Made by a program: the position numbers and the translations under genes. A stretch of 57,636 bases of DNA from Pseudomonadota bacterium (lineage in GTDB: Bacteria; Pseudomonadota; Gammaproteobacteria; Steroidobacterales; Steroidobacteraceae), in the NCBI GenBank assembly GCA_963205255.1, contig CAUJIK010000109.1, forward strand, positions 1 through 57,636. Reading direction: 5' to 3'. The notes under the pieces are model-generated. The model saw nothing but the letters and a program-made list of their open reading frames with translations, was not told the origin of the DNA and searched no databases. This document shows, in pieces, positions 43,677 to 50,999 of the stretch. Within the stretch, counting starts at the first letter, position 1; every line of letters starts with the position of its first letter.

Positions 43677-43694
43677 TCGGAACAGGGAGACAAC

Positions 43695-45596
43695 ATGTTT
43701 AATAAAAAATCGTTTCTGGTCACGCTGACGGCGGCGGGTCTCGCGGCCCTTGGCCTTTCGGCGCTGGCGCAGACGCAGACAGAGGAACCGCAGCCGCTGC
43801 CCGAGGAGGAAGCCACACTCACCGGCGGCCGCCCGGACATCATGGCGCCACCACCGGCCAAGCAGCTCTACGAGCGGCGCTGTGCGATCTGTCACCTGGA
43901 TATCGATCCGGGTCTGGTGCTGAACGGTCGCGTGGTTCCGAACGCCGCCACGCTCAAGGCCATGCAGGCCAGCAAGGTCTACGAAAGCATGGCGCACGGC
44001 AAGATGATGCCGCAGTCCGAGGGCATCAGTGACCGCGACATGCGCGGCATCGCCGAGCTGATCACCGGCAAGAAGATGGAAGGCAGCGGCGACACGCTGA
44101 TCGCCGCCATGACCGGCAACTGCCGGAACAATCCGCCGATGCGCGATCCGGCGCGCTCGGCCGGCTGGAACGGCTGGAGCCCGAAGCCCGACAATGCGCG
44201 TCATCAGACGACGGCGGCGGCCGGGCTCAGAGCAGGTGATGTGCCAAAGCTCAAGCTCAAGTGGGCCTTCGGCCTGCCGATGGGCTCCAGCACTTCCTCT
44301 CAGCCCACGGTGGTGGCGGGGCGCATCTTCGTCGGCAGCGACAACTCCACGCTCTATTCGCTGGATGCGAAGACCGGCTGTGCCTACTGGTCCTACCGCA
44401 CGAAGACACCCGGCCGCGCCGCGCCCATCGTTGCGCCGATCGCCGGCTATCCGGGCGTGAAGTACGCGGTGTTCTACGTCACGGCCAGCAAGACGATCTA
44501 CGCGCTCGACGCGCAGAACGGCAATCTGCTGTGGGAGAGCGCCATTCCGGGCGACGGCAATGGGCTCACCGGTTCGCCGACCTACCATGACGGCCGGCTG
44601 TATGTGGGCCTGACCGCATCGGGTGTCACGGCTGGTTTTACGCCGAACGTCGAATGCTGCAAGTATCGCGGTGCGGTCGTGGCGCTCGATGCCCGCGATG
44701 GCAAGATCATCTGGCGCAGCGAGGTCGTGCCCGAGCCGCTGGAGGATCTGGGCAAGAACAGCATCGGCACGCAGGTCTGGGGCCCGGCGGGCGCCAGCGT
44801 GTGGAATGCGCCCACCGTTGACGCCAAGCGCGGCCTGATCTACGTGGGCACGGGCAACAGCTATGGTCCGAAGGTGGCCTCCACCAGCGACTCCATCGTT
44901 GCGTTCAACATGGCGGACGGCAAGATCCGCTGGCATCACCAGGAGTTCAAGGATGCCTTCATGCTGGGCTGCCCGGACAAGGGGCCGGCTGGCGAGATCT
45001 GCCCCGAGGAGATCGGTCCGGACTATGACTTCGGCGGCGCCTCGGCCATTCTGCAGCCGCTGGGCAATGGCAAGGATGTGCTGGTCGCGGCGGGCAAGGG
45101 CGGCATCGCGGTGGCGCTCGACCCCGACAACAATGGTGCGCTGCTGTGGCGTACCAAGCTTTACGACACGACTCCGCCCACGGCCGATGGTCTGGTGCTC
45201 TTCGGCGGCGCGGCGGACGGCAAGCGCGTGTACTTCCCGCTGCAGCAGGAAGGCGGCGGTCTGAAGGCGTTGCAGCTGGCCACCGGCAAGATCGACTGGG
45301 ATGCCAAGGTCGGCGCCGACAAGCGCGGCCAGGCCGGCGCCGCCACCAGCATTCCCGGCGTGGTGTTCACCGGCGGTTGGGATGGCATCGTGCGTGCCGT
45401 GAACATGAACGGCGAGGTGATCTGGTCGTTCAACACGCGGCAGCGCTTCGATTCCGTCAACGGCGTCATCGCGATCGGCGGCTCCATCGGTGCGCCCGGC
45501 CCCACCATCGCCAACGGCATGGTGTATGTGGCTTCGGGCTATCCGGGCTTCCAGGGCGGCACGCCGGGCAATGTGATCCTGGCCTTCGGCAAGTAA
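43695..45596 (+). CDS. Cytochrome c-PQQ dehydrogenase fusion (polyvinyl-alcohol-dehydrogenase-like)
   Basis: A 633-residue periplasmic quinohaemoprotein. After a signal peptide (to SALAQ), residues ~55-130 are a cytochrome c domain with C63AICH67 and candidate distal Met in KMMPQSEG. Residues ~155-633 are an eight-bladed beta propeller with repeated blade ends such as YSLDAKTG, YALDAQNGNLLW and VALDARDGKIIW. Two adjacent cysteines, C321-C322, recall the vicinal disulphide of PQQ alcohol dehydrogenases. The N-terminal haem order is that of polyvinyl alcohol dehydrogenase, not of methanol-type quinohaemoproteins, whose haem is C-terminal. Substrate unproven; 18 bases after the esterase gene. 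Confidence 0.85.
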   Translation: MFNKKSFLVTLTAAGLAALGLSALAQTQTEEPQPLPEEEATLTGGRPDIMAPPPAKQLYERRCAICHLDIDPGLVLNGRVVPNAATLKAMQASKVYESMAHGKMMPQSEGISDRDMRGIAELITGKKMEGSGDTLIAAMTGNCRNNPPMRDPARSAGWNGWSPKPDNARHQTTAAAGLRAGDVPKLKLKWAFGLPMGSSTSSQPTVVAGRIFVGSDNSTLYSLDAKTGCAYWSYRTKTPGRAAPIVAPIAGYPGVKYAVFYVTASKTIYALDAQNGNLLWESAIPGDGNGLTGSPTYHDGRLYVGLTASGVTAGFTPNVECCKYRGAVVALDARDGKIIWRSEVVPEPLEDLGKNSIGTQVWGPAGASVWNAPTVDAKRGLIYVGTGNSYGPKVASTSDSIVAFNMADGKIRWHHQEFKDAFMLGCPDKGPAGEICPEEIGPDYDFGGASAILQPLGNGKDVLVAAGKGGIAVALDPDNNGALLWRTKLYDTTPPTADGLVLFGGAADGKRVYFPLQQEGGGLKALQLATGKIDWDAKVGADKRGQAGAATSIPGVVFTGGWDGIVRAVNMNGEVIWSFNTRQRFDSVNGVIAIGGSIGAPGPTIANGMVYVASGYPGFQGGTPGNVILAFGK

Positions 45597-45618
45597 CCGG
45601 TCCGGTCATCGGTTGAGC

Positions 45619-45650
45619 GCGCGCCCGGGCATGTCCCGGGCGCGCTGCTT
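45619..45650 (+). terminator. Terminator of the hydrolase/quinoprotein operon
   Basis: GCGCGCCCGGG (45619-45629) pairs perfectly with CCCGGGCGCGC (45635-45645) around CATGT, then TGCTTTC. It stands 22 bases after the quinoprotein stop. Confidence 0.75.
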
Positions 45651-45706
45651 TCAGGGCCAGGGCTTCCTGTATTCTCGCCGCGGTTGGTCTTCTCGATGAC
45701 CAATAG

Positions 45707-46147
45707 GTGCGTTACCACGTGCATATCAACACGCGGGAGGAGGAGATCGCTTTCCACGACCAGACCGGTTACTGGCTGTGGGAACCGGCCACCGGCCTCA
45801 TCATGCAGACGGTGGCGATTCCGCGCGCGCAGGTGGTGCTGGCGGCGGGGCATGCGAAGCCTGACGACACCAAACTCGTGTTGACCGCGGAGCGGGGGAA
45901 GACGGACTACGGCATCTGTTCGACCACGTTTCTCGACCTCGCCTTCCGCACGGATGCCTATCGCATCGAAGTGGATTTCTACGACGACGGTTCGTGGGGC
46001 TATGTGTCCGATACCACGCTGATGGTGCGCGGCCGTGATGAGCCCTTCCTGCATCGCGACCACAACCGGTTGAAGAAGATCGCCGAGCCGGATCTGAATC
46101 CGTGGGCGCGCATCATTCGGGACAAGAAGGCGAAGTCGGGTGCGTAG
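45707..46147 (+). pseudogene. Nitrobindin/FABP-like haem-binding beta-barrel protein, N-terminally truncated
   Basis: A 146-residue frame that matches the middle and end of the haem-binding beta-barrel (DUF1794, nitrobindin-like) family: EIAFHDQTGYWLWEPATG, QTVAIPRAQVVLAAGHA, GICSTTFLDLAFRTDAYRIEVDF by parts, and HRDHNRLKKIA. Family members are ~190-220 residues and begin with a strand containing a G-x-W-x-G motif; that first ~60-80 residue part is absent, and the sequence upstream is the terminator of the previous operon. GTG at 45707 has no good Shine-Dalgarno. Either a pseudogene or a shortened variant that could not close the barrel. Confidence 0.6.
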
Positions 46148-46152
46148 GGGCG

Positions 46153-46365
46153 TCAACCGATCTTCCGCAACGCGGAGCCCTTGTGCAGGGCGATGTGATC
46201 GGTCTTGTCGCTCTTGATCTCGTATTGCGGCTCGTCCGGACTGGCATGGTGCGTGTAGCCCTTGTAGTCCGTGTCGCGCGTGTGGACCTTGATGATCCTG
46301 CCGCTGACATGCCCGGCCTCTGAATTCCAGGTGACGTGGTCGCCGACCTTGAAGCGTTCGTTCAT
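46153..46365 (-). CDS. DUF2945 (TUDOR-like) small protein
   Basis: A 70-residue protein of the DUF2945 / hypervirulence-associated TUDOR family: RFKVGDHVTWNSEAGHVSGRI, quoted by its parts RFKVGDHVTWNSEAG and GRIIKVHTRDTDYKGYTH, and DHIALHKGSALRKIG at the end. The ATG at 46365 has GGAGA about seven bases upstream. The fold is a small SH3-like barrel; function unknown. It converges with the nitrobindin-like gene and is the last chromosomal gene before the island. Confidence 0.85.
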   Translation of the reverse strand: MNERFKVGDHVTWNSEAGHVSGRIIKVHTRDTDYKGYTHHASPDEPQYEIKSDKTDHIALHKGSALRKIG

Positions 46366-46476
46366 GGGATCTTCTCCCCGGTTCATGCAGCTGCCTCAAG
46401 TCTACCCAACTGAGCCGCGCTACCGTCTGCTGGCGCGGGGAGACCGGGTACCGGCGTTCCTGTAACTGGGGGATTT

Positions 46477-46522
46477 TGGCGCGCCCGACTGGATTCGAAC
46501 CAGTGACCCCTGCCTTCGGAGC
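46477..46522 (-). tRNA. tRNA-Arg(CCG) 3' fragment at the island end (disrupted tRNA)
   Basis: On the minus strand the sequence from the anticodon loop (CTCCGAAGG) through the variable loop, T-arm (ACTGG-TTCGAAT-CCAGT) and 3' acceptor strand CGGGCGC-G-CCA is that of a bacterial tRNA-Arg with anticodon CCG. The 5' partner GCGCCCG, a normal D-arm and the 5' side of the anticodon stem are missing: upstream the strand reads a hairpin (GTACATGA, 46527-46534, with TCATGTAC, 46541-46548) instead. This is expected where an element has recombined into the tRNA gene, leaving the 3' part at this junction; an intact copy would be at the far end of the island. Confidence 0.6.
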
Positions 46523-46679
46523 AGCGGTACATGATTGCGCTCATGTACTACCAAACACGCCGGACTTGGTTTTTCAAAGACTTAGCGGATCGTAGACTAC
46601 TCCCGTCTCCGCTACAACCTGCCTACTTTCGACCTTCTCCGGTCACTCCCTGGTCACTCCTTTTCGCAGGAGATTCGCC
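46523..46679. other. Island junction spacer between tRNA fragment and integrase
   Basis: 157 bases. Holds the 8-bp inverted repeat GTACATGA/TCATGTAC (46527-46548) directly beside the tRNA fragment, the likely arm or core region of the attachment site, then a stretch of unremarkable sequence up to the integrase Shine-Dalgarno (CAGGAGATT, 46665-46673). No open frame or clear promoter was recognised. Confidence 0.5.
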
Positions 46680-48230
46680 GTGCCGCGCCTGAAACTACGA
46701 CAGGACATTGTGCGCACCGTACCTTACCGCGGACCTGGCGGGAAAGCTCAGTGCGTCTATTGGGACGAATCCCTGGAATCGTTCGGCCTGCGGGTGCATC
46801 CGAGTGGCCGCCGGGTCTACGTGTGCGCGTACCGGATCAACCGGCGCAAGCGCCTCGCCACCCTCGGCCGGGCCGACGCACTGACTCTGGATCAGGCGCG
46901 CAAGAAGGCGATGACCTATCTTGCCAAGGCTGCGAACCAGGAAGACCCGCAGAACAAGGTGGACGCCCATCGGGAACTGAAGGCGATCGACGAACTCTGT
47001 GAGGCGTACATCGAAGGCCATGCGAAGAAGAAAAAGAAGACCTGGAAAAACGACGAATCCAGCCTGAAACGCTACGTCCTCTCCAAGCTCTCGGGGCGTC
47101 TGGTAGCGAGCCTCGTCACTGCGGACATCGAGGCTATCCACTCGGAGCTAGGTGTCGCCCATCCCTACGGGGCGAACAACCTCCTGAAAGTCATCCGCAA
47201 GATGTTCAATTGGGGGAAGGTGGCGGGCCTGGTTCCGAGGGACTTCCCCAACATCGTCTCGGGCATCGTCCGTTTCCCGGAGCGTTCTCGCAAGAGGTTC
47301 ATCACAACGGTGGAAATGCCGCGCTTCTTGCAGGCTCTTGAACAGGAGGACAACGACTATGCCCGGCACGGCATCTGGCTGCTGCTGCTGATGGGGCTGC
47401 GATGCAAGGAACTGCTCAAGGCCAAGTGGGATGATATTGATTGGGACATGGGGACGCTCTTTATCGGGCTGACCAAGAACGGGGAGCCACTGCTTGCTCC
47501 GATCAGCGATGCGGCGATGGAGCGGCTAAGGATCATCCCGCGAACGTCCGAGAATCCTTACATCATCTGCGGGAAGCTCCGCGGGAAGCACCTGAGCGGC
47601 TTGGGGGAGCCATTTCGCCGGACGTTAAAACGGGCGGGGCTGGTGAACCTGCGCATCCACGATTTGAGGCGCACGGTCGGGTCGTGGCTGGCGCAGGATG
47701 GGCAGTCGCTACACCTGATCGGCGACGTGCTGAATCACCGTGATCCGAAGACCACCGCCGGCTATGCGTACTTCCAGACGCAGCAGCGCCGGGAGGCGCT
47801 TACCGGCCACGGCAATCGCGTGCTGGCGCTTACGCCAACGCATTTGCGGATGCCTGCGGCGCCGACCGGAATCTCGGCCAGTACGTTGTTGCCCACCGCC
47901 GAAGCCGAGCCGGTCATCGCCACGGAGAACAGCACTGCTCGCTACCGACACTATTTCCGGCGCGACGATCTCTACCGGCTGGTGTGGACCTCGCCGGTCA
48001 GTGAGATTGCCGAACGCCTTGGCGTGTCCGACGTGGGGCTCGCAAAGCTCTGCCGTCGCGCTGAAATTCCCTTGCCGGGGCGGGGTTACTGGCAACGATG
48101 CGAGGCGGGGCAGGCTGTCGAACCGACGCCATTGCGCGAGGCCCCGAAGGGGCTGGCAGAATGGCTCAGGATTCGCGGGAGCAAGCCGGCTGCTGGCACG
48201 CAGATGATCCCGATGGCGGAGGCTGCATAA
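46680..48230 (+). CDS. Tyrosine recombinase/integrase with C-terminal HTH-like domain
   Basis: A 516-residue phage-type integrase. Residues 1-90 are the DUF4102-like arm-binding region (ESLESFGLRVHPSGRRVYV), ~105-190 the core-binding domain, ~205-375 the catalytic domain with R241 (LLLLMGLRCKELL), K266 (TKNGE), H327 and R330 (IHDLRRT), H353 (LNHRDPKTT) and Y362/Y364 as nucleophile. After a linker, residues ~425-475 (RRDDLYRLVWTSPVSEIAERLGVSDVGLAKLCRR, shown by parts DLYRLVWTSPVSEIAERLG and VSDVGLAKLCRR, then IPLPGRGYWQR) form a helix-turn-helix-like domain found elsewhere in stand-alone hypothetical proteins. GTG start with AGGAGA upstream. It is transcribed away from the tRNA fragment. Confidence 0.9.
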   Translation: MPRLKLRQDIVRTVPYRGPGGKAQCVYWDESLESFGLRVHPSGRRVYVCAYRINRRKRLATLGRADALTLDQARKKAMTYLAKAANQEDPQNKVDAHRELKAIDELCEAYIEGHAKKKKKTWKNDESSLKRYVLSKLSGRLVASLVTADIEAIHSELGVAHPYGANNLLKVIRKMFNWGKVAGLVPRDFPNIVSGIVRFPERSRKRFITTVEMPRFLQALEQEDNDYARHGIWLLLLMGLRCKELLKAKWDDIDWDMGTLFIGLTKNGEPLLAPISDAAMERLRIIPRTSENPYIICGKLRGKHLSGLGEPFRRTLKRAGLVNLRIHDLRRTVGSWLAQDGQSLHLIGDVLNHRDPKTTAGYAYFQTQQRREALTGHGNRVLALTPTHLRMPAAPTGISASTLLPTAEAEPVIATENSTARYRHYFRRDDLYRLVWTSPVSEIAERLGVSDVGLAKLCRRAEIPLPGRGYWQRCEAGQAVEPTPLREAPKGLAEWLRIRGSKPAAGTQMIPMAEAA

Positions 48231-48288
48231 ACAAGATGGCGGTTGCGACCAAGGCGCGGAAAACCTCCGTGCAGACTCCCGAAGCGAC

Positions 48289-48361
48289 ATTTCCCAAACA
48301 CTGTCGGGGAAATCTGGTGACGGGCCGCGCCTTGGAAAATCCGAGGCAGTGTCTCGGAAAT
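48289..48361. repeat. Two copies of an imperfect ~25-bp palindrome
   Basis: Copy one, 48289-48313, has arms ATTTCCC and GGGGAAAT; copy two, 48336-48361, has arms CCGAG/CTCGG inside AAAATCC...GGAAAT. Both share a CACTG/CAGTG-type centre followed by GTC and GGAAAT. They lie between integrase and toxin gene, where no protein is recognised in the 262-base gap. They could bind an excision or regulatory protein. Confidence 0.5.
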
Positions 48362-48469
48362 TCACCCTGCTGGAATTGGCGCAAGCGTTTCATGGCTGGG
48401 CAAGCAGCGGAATGGTCGCCAGGCAGCGGTGGAAGCCGTGCGGGGCGGAATCATTCCTGCTGTTGCCAT

Positions 48470-48489
48470 TTATATCCGAACGGGTATAA
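48470..48489 (+). promoter_or_regulatory. Inverted-repeat operator/promoter of the toxin-antitoxin pair
   Basis: TTATATCC-GAAC-GGGTATAA is an inverted repeat with one mismatch. Its right half contains TATAAT-like sequence (48485-48490) and ends directly before the toxin start codon. Toxin-antitoxin operons are usually repressed by the antitoxin binding such a palindrome. If TATAAT were the actual -10 box, transcription would start past the annotated ATG, so the active promoter may be further upstream. Confidence 0.55.
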
Positions 48490-48492
48490 TTG

Positions 48493-48882
48493 ATGACTAC
48501 GAAACGCAAGCCCCTGTACTGGGAAGGTTCCTCGAAGAAGGACTTCAAGGAATTCCCTGTCCCCGTGCAGAAGGACATGGGCGTGGCTCTGTTCGTCGTC
48601 CAGTTGGGCAGCACGCCGGATTCGGCCAAGCTCTGGAAGGGGCTCGGCTCCGGGGTGTACGAACTGGTGGAGGACCACCGCGGTGACACGTTCCGCGCCG
48701 TCTATGCGGTGCAGATTGGCGATGCCGTGCATGTGCTGCATGCGTTTCAGAAGAAGTCCAAGTCCGGCATCGCCACGCCGAAGCCGGACGTGGATCTGAT
48801 CGAGAAGCGGTTGAAGGCCGTGCAGGCCCGCCACGAGGCGAGCAAGGCAGAGGCGGATAAGCCGGGCAGGAGAAAGCAATGA
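48493..48882 (+). CDS. HigB/RelE-like toxin (phage Gp49-like)
   Basis: A 129-residue protein of the RelE/HigB superfamily, phage-derived Gp49-like subgroup: WEGSSKKDFKEFPVPVQKD near the start, WKGLGSGVYELVEDHRGDTF by parts GSGVYELVEDHRGDTFRAVY, and VLHAFQKKSKSG near the end. Toxins of this type cleave mRNA at the ribosome. ATG at 48493; the preceding TTG could also start. It comes before its antitoxin, the HigBA order, and overlaps it as ATGA. A long charged tail follows the domain. Confidence 0.88.
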   Translation: MTTKRKPLYWEGSSKKDFKEFPVPVQKDMGVALFVVQLGSTPDSAKLWKGLGSGVYELVEDHRGDTFRAVYAVQIGDAVHVLHAFQKKSKSGIATPKPDVDLIEKRLKAVQARHEASKAEADKPGRRKQ

Positions 48883-49199
48883 GTCGCAAGGTCGGTCCTA
48901 GGGCTACGGATAATGTGCTGGTGGACCTCGGTTTCGAGGATGCGGAAGAACTGTCCGCGAAGGCGACGCTTGCGCTCAAGCTCAACGAGTTGATCGAAAA
49001 GCGGGGCTTGAGCCAGGTCGAGGCGGCAACGCTCACCGGCATGACCCAACCCAAGGTGTCGCAGGTACGCCGCTACAAGCTCCAGAACATTTCGCTCGAA
49101 CGGCTGATGCAGGCGCTAGTGTCGCTGGATCAGCATGTCGAAATCGTGGTGCGCCCGGCGCGTAAGACCCAAGCACAGGGCATCACTGTCGCAGCCTAG
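48879..49199 (+). CDS. HigA-like XRE-family antitoxin
   Basis: A 106-residue protein with a central HTH (residues ~38-62: EKRGLSQVEAATLTGMTQPKVSQ, shown by parts GLSQVEAATLTGMTQPKVS) and the trailing helix with LERLMQALVSLDQHVEI. It is the COG5606-type antitoxin that partners Gp49-like toxins, binds them and represses the operon. It is translationally coupled to the toxin. In an integrated element such a pair can aid maintenance or take part in phage defence. Confidence 0.9.
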   Translation: MSRKVGPRATDNVLVDLGFEDAEELSAKATLALKLNELIEKRGLSQVEAATLTGMTQPKVSQVRRYKLQNISLERLMQALVSLDQHVEIVVRPARKTQAQGITVAA

Positions 49200-49265
49200 C
49201 TTGATGGCTGGCGCGGTGCTTAGGCCGGTCCCCGCCATCGGCGGCAACGGATTCCGTGCTCTTGG

Positions 49266-50999
49266 CTAGAAAGTCAAAGGCTGTACTGTCTCCTGCCCAA
49301 ACCATCTGCCAAGCGTGCTGATGGCCGTCGGTGTCAGTTGCTGGGTGAAAAGAAGGGCTAGGCGCCGCTTCGGGCGCGAGCAAGCGACATAGAACAAGTT
49401 TCGATTGCGCTCGAATGCGTCTTGCTTTGCTGCCGGAATTATTCTGGACCCCGCAAGGTCAAGCATCTCTCCGAAGTTGTACCTGTTCCAACCTCGGCCC
49501 ACCACAACAAGCACGTTCTCGAACTCGGCTCCCTTCACGCCATGCTTCGTCTCGAAAGGGGAGAAACCACTATGGTAGGCGCGTAGCGCCTTAATCTCCG
49601 AGTACGGAACTGCGCGGAACTTTTCGATCTCTGCCAGTGCCTCGGGCATGGGTTCGGCCTCGGAAGGAACAAACGCCTTCAATTCCCGTTCCTTATCCTC
49701 TATCGAGTCGGGAAGTCGCGGGCGTCGTGCGGACTTCAGGTGGTCCAGAACATCTCCAACGGTGCCACGTGCACGTAGGGCAATCAACTCATCCATCGCT
49801 CGTGCCCACGCGGCCTTGTCGGACGCTTTTCTCACGTGCGGGAACTTGGCTCCAATGGCCTCGAACATCGTTCCGAACTTGCGGGATTCGTAGGCGTCAC
49901 ATGCAGGCTCAAGCACATCGACCAGGTATTCAATGTATGGGTGATCCTTTGCCGTAAAGGCATCGCTGTAACGAAATACACTTGGCAGGCTCGAATATCC
50001 CTGTTCTGCGGCCAAGACTCGATGGGTGAGCATCAGAATCTTCGTGCTGTCAGCCGAGAAGGTCCAGCCGTCCTCGGTGAGGATGGCCTGGGTGCGGACG
50101 AGCGAATCGTGGCTCACTTCGGATGGAAGATCGCCGCCCCAATGCGCGCCGGTTTGTCTGGTGCCAATCCAGTTGTTCGAGTGGAAAATTCGGACCTGCC
50201 CTGGTGCCTCAGTATCTACTACAAACTGAGGCAACTCCGGCCTCATCCGGTTCAGCGAATCAACAACAGCACATACCGATCTGAAGTTTGCCTCTTTGCC
50301 GATCTCTTTTACGGCGGGATGCTCAAGTTTGCCGCATCCGTTGCCGTAGATCTTCTGCCAGTGGTCGCCAAAGAAGCCAAAAAGCGGCGCCCCCGCTTGA
50401 CCTAGGAAATGGGTCTTGATGGCGCCGATCCAGTCCGCGTCAGTGTCCTGATACTCGTCGATTAATATTATCGGGTATCTGTCTGCAATAAGCCGGCGAA
50501 ACTTGACGTGCTCCATCAGCTTGATGGTCAGTGGCAGAACGTCGTCGTGGTGCAGCGATATTATTTGTTCACGAATATACCTGTGCCCAAGGTTGTACTC
50601 GACGGGCCTCTCGCCGAGGCCGCCAGCTTCCTCAATACGTTCATGCCACGCAGCAATCTGAGGGATCAGCTCTCGAAGCTGGCGCTGAAATCCGCTGATG
50701 AGCGACCAGCAAAAAGCATGATTCGTTTCGCACAAGATAAATGGGCTGCGATCCGTGCGAGATGCAATCTCATCTTTGGCGACATTGGTGTAAGTGATGC
50801 ACGCGATTTGTTGACTCTTGCGAGACATTGAGACGGAGTGTTTCTCGACAAGAAAGCGCAGGGCTTTGACCAGAGAGTAGGTCTTTCCTGCGCCGGCGCC
50901 GGCTTCCAATCGGAAACTCTGGCCTGCCCCCAAGCAGGCGTAGACCTCAGCCAGTGCTTTCTTACTCGCAGCTTCGGCCGGGCTGTCAACCTCAGCCAT
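49266..50999 (-). CDS. UvrD-like helicase, GajB-type (Gabija-like defence)
   Basis: A 577-residue superfamily 1 helicase. Walker A is EAGAGAGKTYSL (residues ~32-43), motif Ia ACITYTNVAKDEI, Walker B IILIDEYQDTD (D181, E182), motif III FFGDHWQKIYG, motif V KHGVKGAEFENVLVVV and motif VI FYVACSRPKRRLALLF. It lacks the long 1B/2B inserts of full UvrD. The ATG at 50999 overlaps the upstream nuclease gene by 8 bases, with GGAAGG as ribosome site; the frame is open upstream inside that gene. Paired with an OLD-type nuclease it fits GajB, which in Gabija senses DNA ends formed by GajA. Naming rests on pair and order, not on a search. Confidence 0.85.
   Translation of the reverse strand: MAEVDSPAEAASKKALAEVYACLGAGQSFRLEAGAGAGKTYSLVKALRFLVEKHSVSMSRKSQQIACITYTNVAKDEIASRTDRSPFILCETNHAFCWSLISGFQRQLRELIPQIAAWHERIEEAGGLGERPVEYNLGHRYIREQIISLHHDDVLPLTIKLMEHVKFRRLIADRYPIILIDEYQDTDADWIGAIKTHFLGQAGAPLFGFFGDHWQKIYGNGCGKLEHPAVKEIGKEANFRSVCAVVDSLNRMRPELPQFVVDTEAPGQVRIFHSNNWIGTRQTGAHWGGDLPSEVSHDSLVRTQAILTEDGWTFSADSTKILMLTHRVLAAEQGYSSLPSVFRYSDAFTAKDHPYIEYLVDVLEPACDAYESRKFGTMFEAIGAKFPHVRKASDKAAWARAMDELIALRARGTVGDVLDHLKSARRPRLPDSIEDKERELKAFVPSEAEPMPEALAEIEKFRAVPYSEIKALRAYHSGFSPFETKHGVKGAEFENVLVVVGRGWNRYNFGEMLDLAGSRIIPAAKQDAFERNRNLFYVACSRPKRRLALLFTQQLTPTAISTLGRWFGQETVQPLTF

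Noticed and set aside
46477-46562. A complete tRNA on the minus strand, 5' GGCGTGT pairing with GCGCGCC
   Set aside because: The seven-base pairing is out of register by two bases with the T-arm: with the T-stem fixed, the acceptor strand is CGGGCGC-G-CCA and needs GCGCCCG, which is absent. No D-arm forms. Treated as a 3' fragment.
48485-48490. TATAAT as the -10 box of the toxin operon
   Set aside because: The predicted start would fall after the annotated ATG and there is no good -35 at 17 bases; described as part of an operator instead.
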